The notes below the pieces were generated by a model. That model was not told the origin of the DNA, did not search any database, and saw nothing but the letters and a program-made list of their open reading frames with translations. A DNA stretch of 64,000 nt from Mesorhizobium helmanticense (GTDB lineage Bacteria > Pseudomonadota > Alphaproteobacteria > Rhizobiales > Rhizobiaceae). Below are positions 35,746 to 44,740 of this stretch, one piece after another. Every line of letters starts with the position of its first letter. The first letter of the stretch is position 1. The DNA lies in NCBI RefSeq assembly GCF_003034915.1, contig NZ_PZJX01000057.1, positions 1 through 64,000 of the forward strand, read 5' to 3'. Made by a program: the position numbers and the translations under genes.

Positions 35746-36573
35746 ATGAACACCACATCCGCGTTCAACACCGCCGGCGCCCGCCCACTGCAATTCCCTA
35801 TACCGGCGAATGTCTATGCCGAAACCGTCGTCTCGGTGAAGCATTACACCGACCGCCTGTTTTCCTTCCGCATCACCCGGCCGCAGTCGCTGCGCTTCCG
35901 TTCGGGCGAGTTCGTCATGATCGGCCTGCCCAATGCCGAGAAGCCGGTGTTCCGAGCCTATTCCATCGCCAGTCCTGCCTGGGATGACGAGCTGGAATTC
36001 TTCTCCATCAAGGTGCCGGACGGCCCGCTGACTTCCGAGTTGCAGAAGATCCAGGTCGGCGACACAATCATCATGCGCCAGAAGTCGACCGGCACGCTGG
36101 TGCTGGACGCGCTGACCCCGGCCAAGCGCCTGTTCATGATCTCGACTGGCACCGGCATCGCGCCCTTCGCCAGCCTGCTGCGCGACCCCGACACTTACGA
36201 GAAGTTCGAACAGGTGATCCTGACGCATACCTGCCGCGACAATGCCGAACTCACCTACGGCCAGGAACTGGTCGCGGCACTGGAGAACGATCCGCTGATC
36301 GGTGAGCTGACCGGCGGCCGCGTCACGCTCTACAACTCGACGACGCGCGAAGAGTCCGAGCGCATGGGCCGCATCACCGCGCTGATCGGTTCCGGCAAGT
36401 TCTACAGCGATCTCGGCATCGACAAGCTTAACCCCGAGACCGACCGCATCATGATCTGCGGCTCGATGCACATGCTGAAGGACGTCAAGGAACTGGCCGA
36501 GAGTCTCGGTTTCCAGGAAGGCTCGCTGAGCCATCCGGCCAGCTTCGTTGTCGAGCGCGCCTTCGTCGGCTGA
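35746..36573 (+). CDS. fpr: Ferredoxin-NADP reductase
   Basis: A 275-residue FNR of the bacterial Fpr class. FRAYSIASPAWDDELEFFSI is the FAD-binding RxYS motif with its isoalloxazine loop, STGTGIAPFASLL (about 132) the NADP-binding loop, LTHTCRDNAELTYG the adenosine site and MICGSMHMLKDV the C-terminal nicotinamide contact. The start is the ATG at 35746 with AGAAGG 8 bases upstream; an earlier TTG overlaps it by 3 bases. It transfers electrons between NADPH and ferredoxin/flavodoxin, important in redox defence. It is transcribed alone, with no shared operon. An inverted repeat follows the stop. Confidence 0.92.
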   Translation: MNTTSAFNTAGARPLQFPIPANVYAETVVSVKHYTDRLFSFRITRPQSLRFRSGEFVMIGLPNAEKPVFRAYSIASPAWDDELEFFSIKVPDGPLTSELQKIQVGDTIIMRQKSTGTLVLDALTPAKRLFMISTGTGIAPFASLLRDPDTYEKFEQVILTHTCRDNAELTYGQELVAALENDPLIGELTGGRVTLYNSTTREESERMGRITALIGSGKFYSDLGIDKLNPETDRIMICGSMHMLKDVKELAESLGFQEGSLSHPASFVVERAFVG

Positions 36574-36596
36574 GCGGCGGACGCTTCGTTCCCAGG

Positions 36597-36616
36597 TTTT
36601 GACCTTTCGGTCAAAA
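36597..36616 (+). terminator. Inverted repeat after fpr
   Basis: TTTTGACC-TTTC-GGTCAAAA is a perfect 8-base-pair stem with a 4-base loop, 24 bases after the fpr stop and 106 bases before deoC. It may act as an fpr terminator, although the downstream T-stretch is late, or as an operator for the deoC operon. Confidence 0.55.
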
Positions 36617-36722
36617 GTTGGCTGCTTTATCATCCTTTTTCCGTTATGACCGCCTGAAGGACTCGTGAAGTACGACTTCGCGGGCTATCTTCGGCGCAAG
36701 TCGCTGAATGAAAGGGCAGGAG

Positions 36723-37772
36723 ATGAGCAGCACAATCCGCGAGGTCGGCCTCGGCGCGTCCAAGGTGACGCCACTGCCGGCGCGTGCCGCCGCCAACACG
36801 CCCGTACCGCCAGACCACGCCATTGCCCGCAATCCCGGCATGCGGCTCGATCTCGGCTTCATGGAATCGGTGCGCAGCGTCAACCGCTCGGCGCTGGAAC
36901 GCCGCGTCGCCAGCCTGACCAAGCGGCGCTCGATTAAGGCCGACAACCAGGCCGCCTGGCTGCTGCGCGCCGTCGCCTGCATGGACCTGACGACGCTGAA
37001 TTCCAACGACACCGAGGAGCGTGTGCGCCGCCTCTGCGCCAAGGCGATCAACCCGTTCCGCCGCGACATCGTCGAGGGCCTTGGCATTGCGGGTGAGACC
37101 ATCCGCCCGGCGGCGGTCTGCGTCTATCATCCCTTCGTCGCCACCGCCGTCGAAGCGCTGCGTGGCACCGGCATCCATGTCGCCGCCGTTTCCACGGCTT
37201 TCCCGCATGGTCTGGCGCCGCTGTCGACGCGCCTGCAGGAGATCGAGGCCTCGGTGAGGGACGGCGCCGACGAGATCGACGTCGTGATTCCGCGCGGCCT
37301 GGTTTTCGGCGCCAAATGGCAGGAACTCTACAACGAGATCGTCTCGATGCGCGCCGCCTGCGGCGAGGCGCATCTCAAGGTCATTCTCGGCACCGGCGAT
37401 CTCGCCACGCTGCGCAATGTAATGCTGGCGTCCATGGTTGCGATGATGGCTGGCGCCGATTTCATAAAGACCTCGACCGGCAAGGAAAGCGTCAACGCCA
37501 CGCTGCCTGTCGGCCTCGCCATGTTGCGCGCGATCCGCGCCTATTTCGAGGAGACCGGCTATCTCATCGGCTTCAAGCCGGCCGGCGGCATTTCCACGGC
37601 GAAAGCCTCGCTCGACTGGCTGGTGCTGATGAAGGAGGAGCTCGGACGGCCATGGCTGGAGCCGGAACTGTTCCGCTTCGGCGCGTCGAGCCTTTTGACC
37701 GACATCGAGCGCCAGCTCGAACACCATCTGACGGGTCACTATTCGGCCAATCATCGCCACGCGATGGCGTGA
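36723..37772 (+). CDS. deoC: Deoxyribose-phosphate aldolase
   Basis: A 349-residue class I aldolase, with 70-90 extra N-terminal residues compared with E. coli DeoC (259), a form found in animals and rhizobia. The Schiff-base lysine is K249 (DFIKTSTGK), and a second catalytic lysine K285 lies in GFKPAGGIST; CVYHPF holds the conserved phosphate side. It splits 2-deoxyribose-5-phosphate into glyceraldehyde-3-phosphate and acetaldehyde in nucleoside breakdown. The ATG at 36723 has AAAGGG 8-12 bases upstream; one at 36708 is possible. The fused aldehyde dehydrogenase follows and would oxidise the acetaldehyde. Confidence 0.9.
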   Translation: MSSTIREVGLGASKVTPLPARAAANTPVPPDHAIARNPGMRLDLGFMESVRSVNRSALERRVASLTKRRSIKADNQAAWLLRAVACMDLTTLNSNDTEERVRRLCAKAINPFRRDIVEGLGIAGETIRPAAVCVYHPFVATAVEALRGTGIHVAAVSTAFPHGLAPLSTRLQEIEASVRDGADEIDVVIPRGLVFGAKWQELYNEIVSMRAACGEAHLKVILGTGDLATLRNVMLASMVAMMAGADFIKTSTGKESVNATLPVGLAMLRAIRAYFEETGYLIGFKPAGGISTAKASLDWLVLMKEELGRPWLEPELFRFGASSLLTDIERQLEHHLTGHYSANHRHAMA

Positions 37773-37782
37773 ACCCCCACCC

Positions 37783-37820
37783 CGATCGGCTTTGCCGATC
37801 GACCCTCCCCACAAGGGGTG
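37783..37820. repeat. Mosaic-type intergenic repeat before the aldehyde dehydrogenase
   Basis: CGATCGGC-TTT-GCCGATCG (37783-37801) is a perfect 8-bp hairpin, followed by a CCCC-acaa-GGGG hairpin (37807-37818) that ends close to the ribosome site of the next gene. The combination resembles RIME-type repeats found between rhizobial genes. The last part contains GGTGAAGGAGG, which serves as ribosome site for the ATG at 37834. Confidence 0.55.
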
Positions 37821-37833
37821 AAGGAGGCACCAC

Positions 37834-40206
37834 ATGAACATTCTCGAACGCTATCACGCCATGGAATACGGCCCGGCGCCAGAGGCGCGCAACGAGGCCG
37901 ATGCGTGGCTGGCCGCACGCGATTTCGGCAAGGCACTGTTCATCGGCGGCGATTGGAAAGCGACCAGCAGCGGCAAGACTTTCGAGACCAGCGATCCGTC
38001 CTCCGGAAAACTGCTGGCCAAGGTGTCGGATGCGGGTGCGGCCGATATCGACGCGGCGGTCTCGGCCGCGGCCAAGGCGCTGCCGAAATGGTCCGCGTCC
38101 TCCGGCTATCAGCGCGCGAAAGTGCTCTATGCCATCGGCCGCGCCATGCAGCGCCACCAGCGCCTGTTCGCGGTGCTGGAATCGATCGACAATGGCAAGC
38201 CGATCCGCGAGAGCCGCGACATCGACGTGCCGCTGGCCATCCGCCATTTCATCCACCATGCCGGCTGGGCGCAGGCGCTGGACAGGGATTTTCCTGATCA
38301 CAAGGGCGTCGGCGTCGTCGGCCAGATCATCCCGTGGAACTTTCCGCTCTTGATGCTGGCCTGGAAGATCGCGCCCGCACTTGCCGCCGGCTGCACCGTG
38401 GTGCTGAAGCCGGCCGAGTTCACGCCCCTCACCGCCATCCTGTTCGCCGAGATCTGCGAACGGGCAGGCGTACCGAAGGGCGTCGTCAACATCGTCCAGG
38501 GCGGGCCAGAGGCGGGCGCGGCAATCGTCAATCATCCCGGTATCCAGAAGATCGCTTTCACCGGTTCGTCGGAAGTCGGCAAGATCATCCGGAAAGCCAC
38601 TGCGGGGACGGGCAAGAAACTGTCGCTGGAACTTGGTGGCAAGTCGGCCTTCATCGTCTTCGAGGACGCCGATCTCGACAGCGCCGTCGAGGGTCTGGTC
38701 GATGGGATATGGTTCAACCAGGGCCAGGTCTGCTGCGCCGGTTCGCGCCTGCTGGTGCAGGAAGGCATCGCCGACGCCTTCATCGCCAAGGTCAAGGTGA
38801 GGATGAGCCGGCTGCGCGTCGGCAGCCCGCTCGACAAGAACACCGACATCGGCCCGCTGGTCGACCTAAGCCAGCTCGACCGCGTCAAGGGTCTGGTCGC
38901 CGAAGGGGCGAAACAGGGCGCGATCTGCTGGCAGCCGGACGCGGCGCTGCCGTCTTCCGGCTATTACCATCTGCCAACACTCGCTACCGGTGTTTCGCCG
39001 GCTAATATACTCGCGCAGGAAGAGGTATTCGGGCCGGTCCTCGCGATGATGACCTTCCGCAACACCGAGGAAGCGATCGAACTCGCCAACAACACGCGGT
39101 ATGGGCTGGCTGCCTCGGTGTGGAGCGAGAACGTCAACTTGGCACTCCATGTCGCGCCGCAATTGAAGGCCGGCGTCGTCTGGGTCAACGGCACCAATAT
39201 GTTCGACGCCGCCTGCGGCTTCGGCGGCTACCGCGAGAGCGGCTTTGGCCGCGAAGGCGGACGCGAGGGCATGTTCGAATATCTCGCGGCAAAACTGCCG
39301 CTCGGCCCAGCCATCAAGCCGGCGGCGACGTCGGCCCAGCCCGTCGAGCGATCTGAAAGCGATGCCATCGACCGCACCGCAAAGCTGTTCATCGGCGGCA
39401 AGCAGGTCAGGCCGGACGGCAATTATTCGCTTGATATAGCCACTGCCAAGGGCAGACTTGCCGGCGAAGTCGGTCTCGGCAACCGTAAGGACATCCGCGA
39501 CGCCGTCGCCGCCGCGCGGGCCTGCAAAGGCTGGCCGGAGGCTACCGCCTATAACAGGTCCCAGGTGCTCTACTATCTGGCCGAGAACCTCTCCGGCCGC
39601 ACCGATGAATTCGCGGCGCGTCTCAGCGAACTTACCGGCGCCGCCGCGAAAGTGGCGCGCGAAGAGGTCGAGCAGTCGATCGAGCGGCTGTTCCTCTATG
39701 CCGGCCTTGCCGACAAGTTCGAAGGCCGGGTGCACCAGCCGCCGACCCGGGCGGTCACGCTGGCGCTGCACGAGCCGGTCGGCGTCGTCGGCATCGTGGC
39801 GCCGGACAATGCGCCGCTGCTCGGGTTGATCTCGCTGGTGGCGCCGGCGCTGGCCATGGGCAACACGGTGGTGGCCGTGCCTTCGGAGAAATTTCCGCTG
39901 CTCGCCACCGATCTCTATCAGGTCATCGAATATTCCGATGTTCCGGCCGGCGCCATCAACATCGTCACCGGCCGCAGCGCCGAGCTTGCCGGCGTGCTGG
40001 CCAAGCACGACGATGTCGACGGTCTCTGGATCTTCGCCGATGCCGAGACCTGCGCCAAGGCGGAAGCAGACTCCGTGGGCAATCTGAAACGCGTGTGGAC
40101 CGGCAATGGCCGCAGCCTCGACTGGGCTTCGGCTGACGCGGCAGGCGATGCCTTGCTGCGCCGTGCGGTCGAGGTCAAGAACGTCTGGGTGCCCTATGGC
40201 GATTGA
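37834..40206 (+). CDS. Two-domain aldehyde dehydrogenase with degenerate second domain
   Basis: A 790-residue protein, about 300 longer than a normal aldehyde dehydrogenase. Domain 1 (about 1-490) is complete: N169 in PWNF, E266 in LELGGK and C300 in FNQGQVCCAG. Domain 2 (about 510-790) repeats the NAD-binding half (VGVVGIVAPDNAPLLGLISLV, with PDN where PWN is expected). It stops before the catalytic cysteine and glutamate regions, so it is probably not catalytic. Rhizobial deoC loci carry this form, where it would oxidise acetaldehyde or a deoxyribose-derived aldehyde. It starts after AAGGAGG. Domain 2 may bind NAD or stabilise the oligomer (inference). Confidence 0.85.
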   Translation: MNILERYHAMEYGPAPEARNEADAWLAARDFGKALFIGGDWKATSSGKTFETSDPSSGKLLAKVSDAGAADIDAAVSAAAKALPKWSASSGYQRAKVLYAIGRAMQRHQRLFAVLESIDNGKPIRESRDIDVPLAIRHFIHHAGWAQALDRDFPDHKGVGVVGQIIPWNFPLLMLAWKIAPALAAGCTVVLKPAEFTPLTAILFAEICERAGVPKGVVNIVQGGPEAGAAIVNHPGIQKIAFTGSSEVGKIIRKATAGTGKKLSLELGGKSAFIVFEDADLDSAVEGLVDGIWFNQGQVCCAGSRLLVQEGIADAFIAKVKVRMSRLRVGSPLDKNTDIGPLVDLSQLDRVKGLVAEGAKQGAICWQPDAALPSSGYYHLPTLATGVSPANILAQEEVFGPVLAMMTFRNTEEAIELANNTRYGLAASVWSENVNLALHVAPQLKAGVVWVNGTNMFDAACGFGGYRESGFGREGGREGMFEYLAAKLPLGPAIKPAATSAQPVERSESDAIDRTAKLFIGGKQVRPDGNYSLDIATAKGRLAGEVGLGNRKDIRDAVAAARACKGWPEATAYNRSQVLYYLAENLSGRTDEFAARLSELTGAAAKVAREEVEQSIERLFLYAGLADKFEGRVHQPPTRAVTLALHEPVGVVGIVAPDNAPLLGLISLVAPALAMGNTVVAVPSEKFPLLATDLYQVIEYSDVPAGAINIVTGRSAELAGVLAKHDDVDGLWIFADAETCAKAEADSVGNLKRVWTGNGRSLDWASADAAGDALLRRAVEVKNVWVPYGD

Positions 40207-40389
40207 GAGTTTCCGAGTTGAATGGTGATCGTGTTCGGGCTTGACGCCCGGATGCGTGCTCTTTAACGAGAAAAAACATTTTTATCAGTGAACGGCCGGC
40301 GCAGGCCGCATGATAGCGCCTGACTGGTACATGACGCCTTGGCCGTCCGCCGATAAATGCAGATGACCCGAGCGGGTGAGGAGAAAAGC

Positions 40390-41121
40390 ATGGCGGATTT
40401 GGCAGGCAAGGTGGTGGTCGTCACGGCGGCGGCGCAAGGCATCGGCCGGGCTAGCGCGATGGCTTTCGCCAAGGCAGGCGCCGTGGTGCACGCCACCGAC
40501 ATCAACGAGGCGCTGCTCGCCGAACTCGGCAAGACATCAGGTGTCAAGACCCGCAAGCTCGACGTGCTGAACGATGAGGCCGTCAACGCCGCCTTCGCCG
40601 AGATCGGCGTCGTTGACGTGCTGTTCAACTGCGCCGGTTTCGTCCATTCAGGATCGATCCTCGAGATGAAGGATGCCGATCTCGACTTCGCCTTCAACCT
40701 CAATGTGCGCGCCATGATCCGCACCATCCGCGCCGTGCTGCCGGGAATGCTGGAGCGTGGCGACGGATCGATCATCAACATGTCTTCGGTCGCCGGCGCC
40801 GGCAAGGGTGTGCCCAACCGCTTCGCTTATGGCGTCACGAAGGCCGCGGTCATCGGCCTGACCAAAGCGGTCGCGGCCGACTATGTCGGCAAGGGCATAC
40901 GCTGCAACGCGATCTGCCCGGGCACCGTCGAGAGCCCGTCGCTGCAGGACCGCATGCATGCGCAGGGCGACTATCAGGCGGCCCGCGCCGCCTTCATTGC
41001 CCGCCAGCCAATGGGCCGGCTGGGGACGCCCGAGGAAATCGCCGATCTCGCCGTCTATCTCGCCGGCGCCACCTATACGTCGGGGCAGGCTTACAATATC
41101 GACGGTGGCTGGTCGATCTAA
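40390..41121 (+). CDS. SDR family oxidoreductase (DHRS6/2-keto-3-deoxy-L-fuconate dehydrogenase-like)
   Basis: A 243-residue SDR with TAAAQGIGRA at about residue 14, NCAGF at about 79, NMSSVAG and YGVTK as the catalytic pair. The sequence VDVLFNCAGFVHSGSILEM and the CPGTVESPSLQDRM loop resemble the DHRS6-like clade. That clade includes 2-keto-3-deoxy-L-fuconate dehydrogenase of non-phosphorylating L-fucose/L-rhamnose routes. The start is the ATG with GAGGAG 8 bases upstream (40379-40384); the in-frame ATG at 40357 lacks a good site. The FAH-family gene starts 31 bases after the stop, which supports that pathway. Confidence 0.85.
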   Translation: MADLAGKVVVVTAAAQGIGRASAMAFAKAGAVVHATDINEALLAELGKTSGVKTRKLDVLNDEAVNAAFAEIGVVDVLFNCAGFVHSGSILEMKDADLDFAFNLNVRAMIRTIRAVLPGMLERGDGSIINMSSVAGAGKGVPNRFAYGVTKAAVIGLTKAVAADYVGKGIRCNAICPGTVESPSLQDRMHAQGDYQAARAAFIARQPMGRLGTPEEIADLAVYLAGATYTSGQAYNIDGGWSI

Positions 41122-41152
41122 GAGGCCTCTGGTCACAACTGGGAGAAAAAGA

Positions 41153-41998
41153 ATGAAACTGCTGCGCTATGGCGAGGCGGGTAGCGAACGCCCCGGCCTC
41201 ATCGATGCGGATGGAACGATCCGCGACCTCTCCGCCCATGTCGCCGACATCGCCGGCACGACGCTCCATCCGGCCTCGCTGGACATGCTGTCGAAGCTCG
41301 ATCCGAAATCGCTGCCTGCGGTTTCCGGCAGCCCGCGCATCGGCGCGTGCGTCGCCGGCACCGGCAAGTTCATCTGCATCGGCCTCAACTATTCCGACCA
41401 TGCCGCCGAAACCGGCGCCACCGTGCCGCCGGAGCCGATCATCTTCATGAAGGCAAGCTCGGCCATTGTCGGGCCTGACGACGACGTGTTGATCCCGCGC
41501 GGCTCGGTCAAGACCGACTGGGAGGTCGAGCTTGGCGTGGTCATCGGCAAGACCGCCAAATATGTCAGCGAGGCGGATGCGTTCGACTATGTCGCCGGCT
41601 ACTGCGTTTCGCATGACGTGTCCGAGCGTGCCTTCCAGGCCGAGCGGCAGGGCCAGTGGACCAAGGGCAAGAGCTGCGACACATTCGGGCCGATCGGGCC
41701 GTGGCTGATCACCAAGGACGAGGTGAAGGACCCGCAGAACCTGCCGATGTGGCTGAAGGTCAACGGCAAGACGATGCAGAACGGCTCGACCAAGACCATG
41801 GTCTATGGCGTCGCCTATCTCGTCTCCTATCTCAGCCAATTCATGTCGCTGCATCCGGGTGACATCATCTCGACAGGCACGCCGCCCGGCGTTGGGCTGG
41901 GCATGAAGCCGCCGGTGTTCCTGAAGGCGGGAGACGTGGTTGAGCTCGGCATCGAAGGCATGGGCACGCAGAAGCAGACGTTTAGGGCGGACGTGTAG
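41153..41998 (+). CDS. Fumarylacetoacetate hydrolase family protein (diketo-deoxy-sugar-acid hydrolase-like)
   Basis: A 281-residue FAH-family hydrolase. Metal ligands are in IFMKASSAIVGPDDDV, DWEVELGVVIG and VSHDVSERAFQ, and FGPIGPWLITKDEV and GTPPGVGLGMKPP are family-typical. The start at 41153 has GGGAG 7-11 bases upstream; the long in-frame extension from 40883 overlaps the SDR gene and is a shadow. Adjacent to a DHRS6-like SDR, it fits 2,4-diketo-3-deoxy-L-fuconate hydrolase, giving pyruvate and L-lactate. Other acylpyruvate hydrolase activities are possible. A RIME pair follows. Confidence 0.86.
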   Translation: MKLLRYGEAGSERPGLIDADGTIRDLSAHVADIAGTTLHPASLDMLSKLDPKSLPAVSGSPRIGACVAGTGKFICIGLNYSDHAAETGATVPPEPIIFMKASSAIVGPDDDVLIPRGSVKTDWEVELGVVIGKTAKYVSEADAFDYVAGYCVSHDVSERAFQAERQGQWTKGKSCDTFGPIGPWLITKDEVKDPQNLPMWLKVNGKTMQNGSTKTMVYGVAYLVSYLSQFMSLHPGDIISTGTPPGVGLGMKPPVFLKAGDVVELGIEGMGTQKQTFRADV

Positions 41999-42005
41999 GC
42001 GCTCT

Positions 42006-42071
42006 CCTTCTCCCCCTGTGGGAGAAGGTGGATCGGCGCGCAGCGCCGAGACGGATGAGGGGTGCTGGAAG
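42006..42071 (+). repeat. RIME-type mosaic repeat, copy 1
   Basis: Begins CCTTCTCCCCCTGTGGGAGA and ends with CGGATGAGGGGTGCTGGAAG, with a TCGGCGC-gca-GCGCCGA hairpin in the middle. It is the inverted partner of copy 2 at 42129-42191 and probably folds into a bidirectional terminator between convergent genes. Confidence 0.75.
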
Positions 42072-42128
42072 AAATGAGGCGTGAAAACATCGAAGGATTT
42101 TAGGCGCTTACATCTTCAAGGCGGCGAT

Positions 42129-42191
42129 CCTTCCAACACCCCTCATCCGACCGAGCTTCGCTCGGCCACCTTCTCCCACAGGGGGAGAAGG
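42129..42191 (-). repeat. RIME-type mosaic repeat, copy 2 (inverted)
   Basis: The reverse complement of this 63-base stretch shares the same 26-base start and the same CGGATGAGGGGTG tail as copy 1, but its middle hairpin is CCGAGC-gaa-GCTCGG. So the outer parts are conserved while the central stem differs. It lies 10 bases from the end of the next minus-strand gene. Confidence 0.75.
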
Positions 42192-42201
42192 GAAGCCGGC
42201 G

Positions 42202-43200
42202 CTACTTCAGCACCTTCCCATCGGCCCCGAACCGGTAGGTCTTCGCCGGATCTGGCGTCGCATAGAGTGTCGCTCCCGGTTCGGCGTTGTAGACGCCGAA
42301 GATGCGCACGGTGATCAGCCCGGCCTTCTCGCAATCGAGGTAGAGGTTGGTGTCGGCGCCGAGATGCTCGGCGTGCACCACCGTGCCCTTCCAGGTGCCG
42401 GATTTCGGATCGACGGTCAGATGCTCCGGGCGGACGCCGATGGTCTTGGCCGTCTCGCCCAGTCTCGCGCCATCGACGAAATTCATCTTCGGTGAGCCGA
42501 TGAAGCCGGCGACGAATTCATTGGCCGGCGAATTGTAGAGTTCCATCGGCCCGCCGATCTGTTCGATTTTCCCGGCATTGAGCACGACGATCTTGTCGGC
42601 CAGCGTCATCGCCTCGACCTGATCGTGGGTGACATAGATCATCGTCGCCTTCAGCCGGCGATGGAGTTGCGCGATTTCCAGTCGCGTATTGACGCGCAGT
42701 GCCGCATCAAGGTTTGACAGCGGCTCATCGAAGAGAAAGAGCTTGGGTTCGCGCACCACGGCGCGGCCGATGGCGACACGCTGGCGCTGGCCGCCGGAGA
42801 GTTCCGCCGGCCGCCTCGAGAGATAAGGCTCCAGCGACAGCATCGAGGAGGCGATGCCGATGCGGCGCTCGATCTCGGCCGCCGGCGTACCGGCCTGCTT
42901 CAGACCAAGGCCCATATTGTTCTTCACCGTCAGATGCGGGTAGAGCGCATAGGTCTGGAACACCATGGCGATGCCGCGTTTGGCCGGCGGTGTGGCCGAG
43001 ACATCCTCGCCGTCGATGACGACGCGGCCCGAGGTCGAATCCTCCAGCCCGGCGATTACCCTGAGCAAGGTCGACTTGCCGCAGCCCGACGGGCCGACGA
43101 AGACGACGAACTCGCCATCCGTCACTTCGAGGTTGATGCCCTTCAGCACCTCGACCGGCCCAAAAGCCTTCTTCACGTTCTCGATGTTCAGCGAGCCCAC
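42202..43200 (-). CDS. Sugar ABC transporter ATP-binding protein (UgpC/MalK-like)
   Basis: A 332-residue ATPase: [10 protein letters not shown] near residue 38, [47 protein letters not shown] and a C-terminal TOBE region. It is the last gene of the amino-sugar transporter operon, 15 bases after the Gfo/Idh gene, and powers the permeases at 44737 and 45590. One such ATPase often serves several sugar importers. Confidence 0.9.
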   Translation of the reverse strand: MGSLNIENVKKAFGPVEVLKGINLEVTDGEFVVFVGPSGCGKSTLLRVIAGLEDSTSGRVVIDGEDVSATPPAKRGIAMVFQTYALYPHLTVKNNMGLGLKQAGTPAAEIERRIGIASSMLSLEPYLSRRPAELSGGQRQRVAIGRAVVREPKLFLFDEPLSNLDAALRVNTRLEIAQLHRRLKATMIYVTHDQVEAMTLADKIVVLNAGKIEQIGGPMELYNSPANEFVAGFIGSPKMNFVDGARLGETAKTIGVRPEHLTVDPKSGTWKGTVVHAEHLGADTNLYLDCEKAGLITVRIFGVYNAEPGATLYATPDPAKTYRFGADGKVLK

Positions 43201-43215
43201 GGCTTCGTCCCTGTT

Positions 43216-44271
43216 CTAGAGTTTGACGGCGGCGCCACTGCGCACGCTCTCGTCGGCGGCAAGGCAGACGGCAAGTGATTTTACCGCGTCGTCCATATGG
43301 CGTGTCAGATCGAGATCCTCGCGGACCGCCTTCAGCACGAAGGCCTGTTCGAGATCGCAGAGGTCCTGATGGCCGGGTTCGCCTTCCATCGACAGCATTT
43401 CGTCGGGCCTGGCAAACTTGCCGTCCGCGCCGGTCGCCGCACTGTGCAGGCGGATGGTCGAGGTCTTGGTGTGGGTGTCGATGTCGTCGGACTTCACACC
43501 CTCCTTCATCACGATCGACACGCAGCCATTCGGCGAGATGACGTCCTTCACGAAGAAGGCCGTTTCCGAAATCATCGGACCCCAGCCGGCCTCGTACCAG
43601 CCGACCGAACCGTCATCGAACAGCACCTGCAGATGGCCGTAATTGTACATCGAGGGCGCGATCTCGTCGGTCAGCCGCACCCCCATGCCGCGCACCTCGA
43701 CCGGTCTGGCGTCGGTGATCTGCAGCATCACGTCGAGATAGTGCACGCCGCAATCGACGATCGGCGACGTCGTCTGCATCAATTGCCTGTGCGTCTCCCA
43801 GGTGTGTCCCGACGATTGCTGGTTGAGGTTCATGCGGAACACGTAGGGGCCGCCGAGTTTCCGTGCCTCGGCGATCAGCCGGATCCAGGACGGGTGATGG
43901 CGCAGGATATAGCCGATCACCAGCTTTTTGCCGTTGGCCTTGGCGGCCGCGACGACGCGCTTTGCGTCAGTGACGGTGGTTGCCAGCGGCTTTTCGACAA
44001 AGACATGACAGCCGGCCTCGAACGCCTTCACCGCATAGTCGGCATGGCTGTCGGAATAGGTGGCGATGCAGGCGACATCGGGTTTTTCGTCGCGCAGCGC
44101 CTCATCGAAGAAGCGCCTGATGCCATAGCCGGAAAGCCCTTGCGGTAGCGGAACATCCGAGCGGTTGACCAGTGCCGCGATCTCAAAACCCGGATTGGTG
44201 TGGTAGGCCAGCGCATGGCTACGGCCCATATTGCCGAGCCCGGCGACGATAACGCGAAGATGTTCGGTCAT
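43216..44271 (-). CDS. Gfo/Idh/MocA family oxidoreductase
   Basis: A 351-residue NAD(P)-dependent sugar oxidoreductase with N-terminal GLGNMGRSHALAYH (about 11-24) and EKPLATT with the conserved lysine-proline (about 93). The C-terminal alpha/beta domain contains VDCGVHYLDVMLQ. It sits between a DUF4304 gene (1 base away) and the ATPase gene. It may oxidise or epimerise a sugar or sugar acid taken up by this transporter. Substrate unknown; the family also includes GlcNAc-related and inositol enzymes. Confidence 0.88.
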   Translation of the reverse strand: MTEHLRVIVAGLGNMGRSHALAYHTNPGFEIAALVNRSDVPLPQGLSGYGIRRFFDEALRDEKPDVACIATYSDSHADYAVKAFEAGCHVFVEKPLATTVTDAKRVVAAAKANGKKLVIGYILRHHPSWIRLIAEARKLGGPYVFRMNLNQQSSGHTWETHRQLMQTTSPIVDCGVHYLDVMLQITDARPVEVRGMGVRLTDEIAPSMYNYGHLQVLFDDGSVGWYEAGWGPMISETAFFVKDVISPNGCVSIVMKEGVKSDDIDTHTKTSTIRLHSAATGADGKFARPDEMLSMEGEPGHQDLCDLEQAFVLKAVREDLDLTRHMDDAVKSLAVCLAADESVRSGAAVKL

Positions 44272-44272
44272 T

Positions 44273-44740
44273 TCAATTCGCCTTTTCTTGACTGCGGGCT
44301 GCGAGAGCCACCATTACGTGTGGCCCGCATTCTTCCGCGACCCGCAAAGCCGCTTTTTCGCTGTCACAGCGGGACAAAAGCCGGAAGCCGTAGGTATCGA
44401 CTCCTTCCGTGATCATCGGAAGCCTCTGGTCGTCAGACAAGGGATGCTCAAGATTGAGCGCCTGCGTGAACGCCTTCGACTGGTCGTCTTCCATCTGGGA
44501 ATTGACGCGCCAGCGAATGTGGCAGTTGTATTCCTTCGGCCGACGCTCCGCCCCGAGCCGTGTAAACCAGACAGCGGCATTGATATAGAACTGCGGCCCC
44601 CAGGAAGACTTCTGAAGGTTTAGCAAGCAGATGGTCTCCGGCCACTCCCGATAGAAATTCGTGGCGCGAACGCCTCGAAACCCATTGCGTCTCGCTGTCT
44701 CGACAAGGGCCTGTAAGACAATCTCTCGACCATCACTCAC
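44273..44740 (-). CDS. DUF4304 domain protein
   Basis: A 155-residue protein starting at a GTG whose first bases overlap the permease stop (GTGA, 44737-44740). The sequence FRGVRATNFYREWPETICLLNLQKSSWGPQFYINAAVWF is the DUF4304 pattern in pieces, and CHIRWRVNSQM follows. Long upstream in-frame residues are a shadow of the permease. DUF4304 proteins are usually isolated genes of unknown function; here translation is coupled to a transporter permease and the Gfo/Idh gene follows 1 base later. No role in sugar uptake is known. Confidence 0.75.
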   Translation of the reverse strand: MSDGREIVLQALVETARRNGFRGVRATNFYREWPETICLLNLQKSSWGPQFYINAAVWFTRLGAERRPKEYNCHIRWRVNSQMEDDQSKAFTQALNLEHPLSDDQRLPMITEGVDTYGFRLLSRCDSEKAALRVAEECGPHVMVALAARSQEKAN

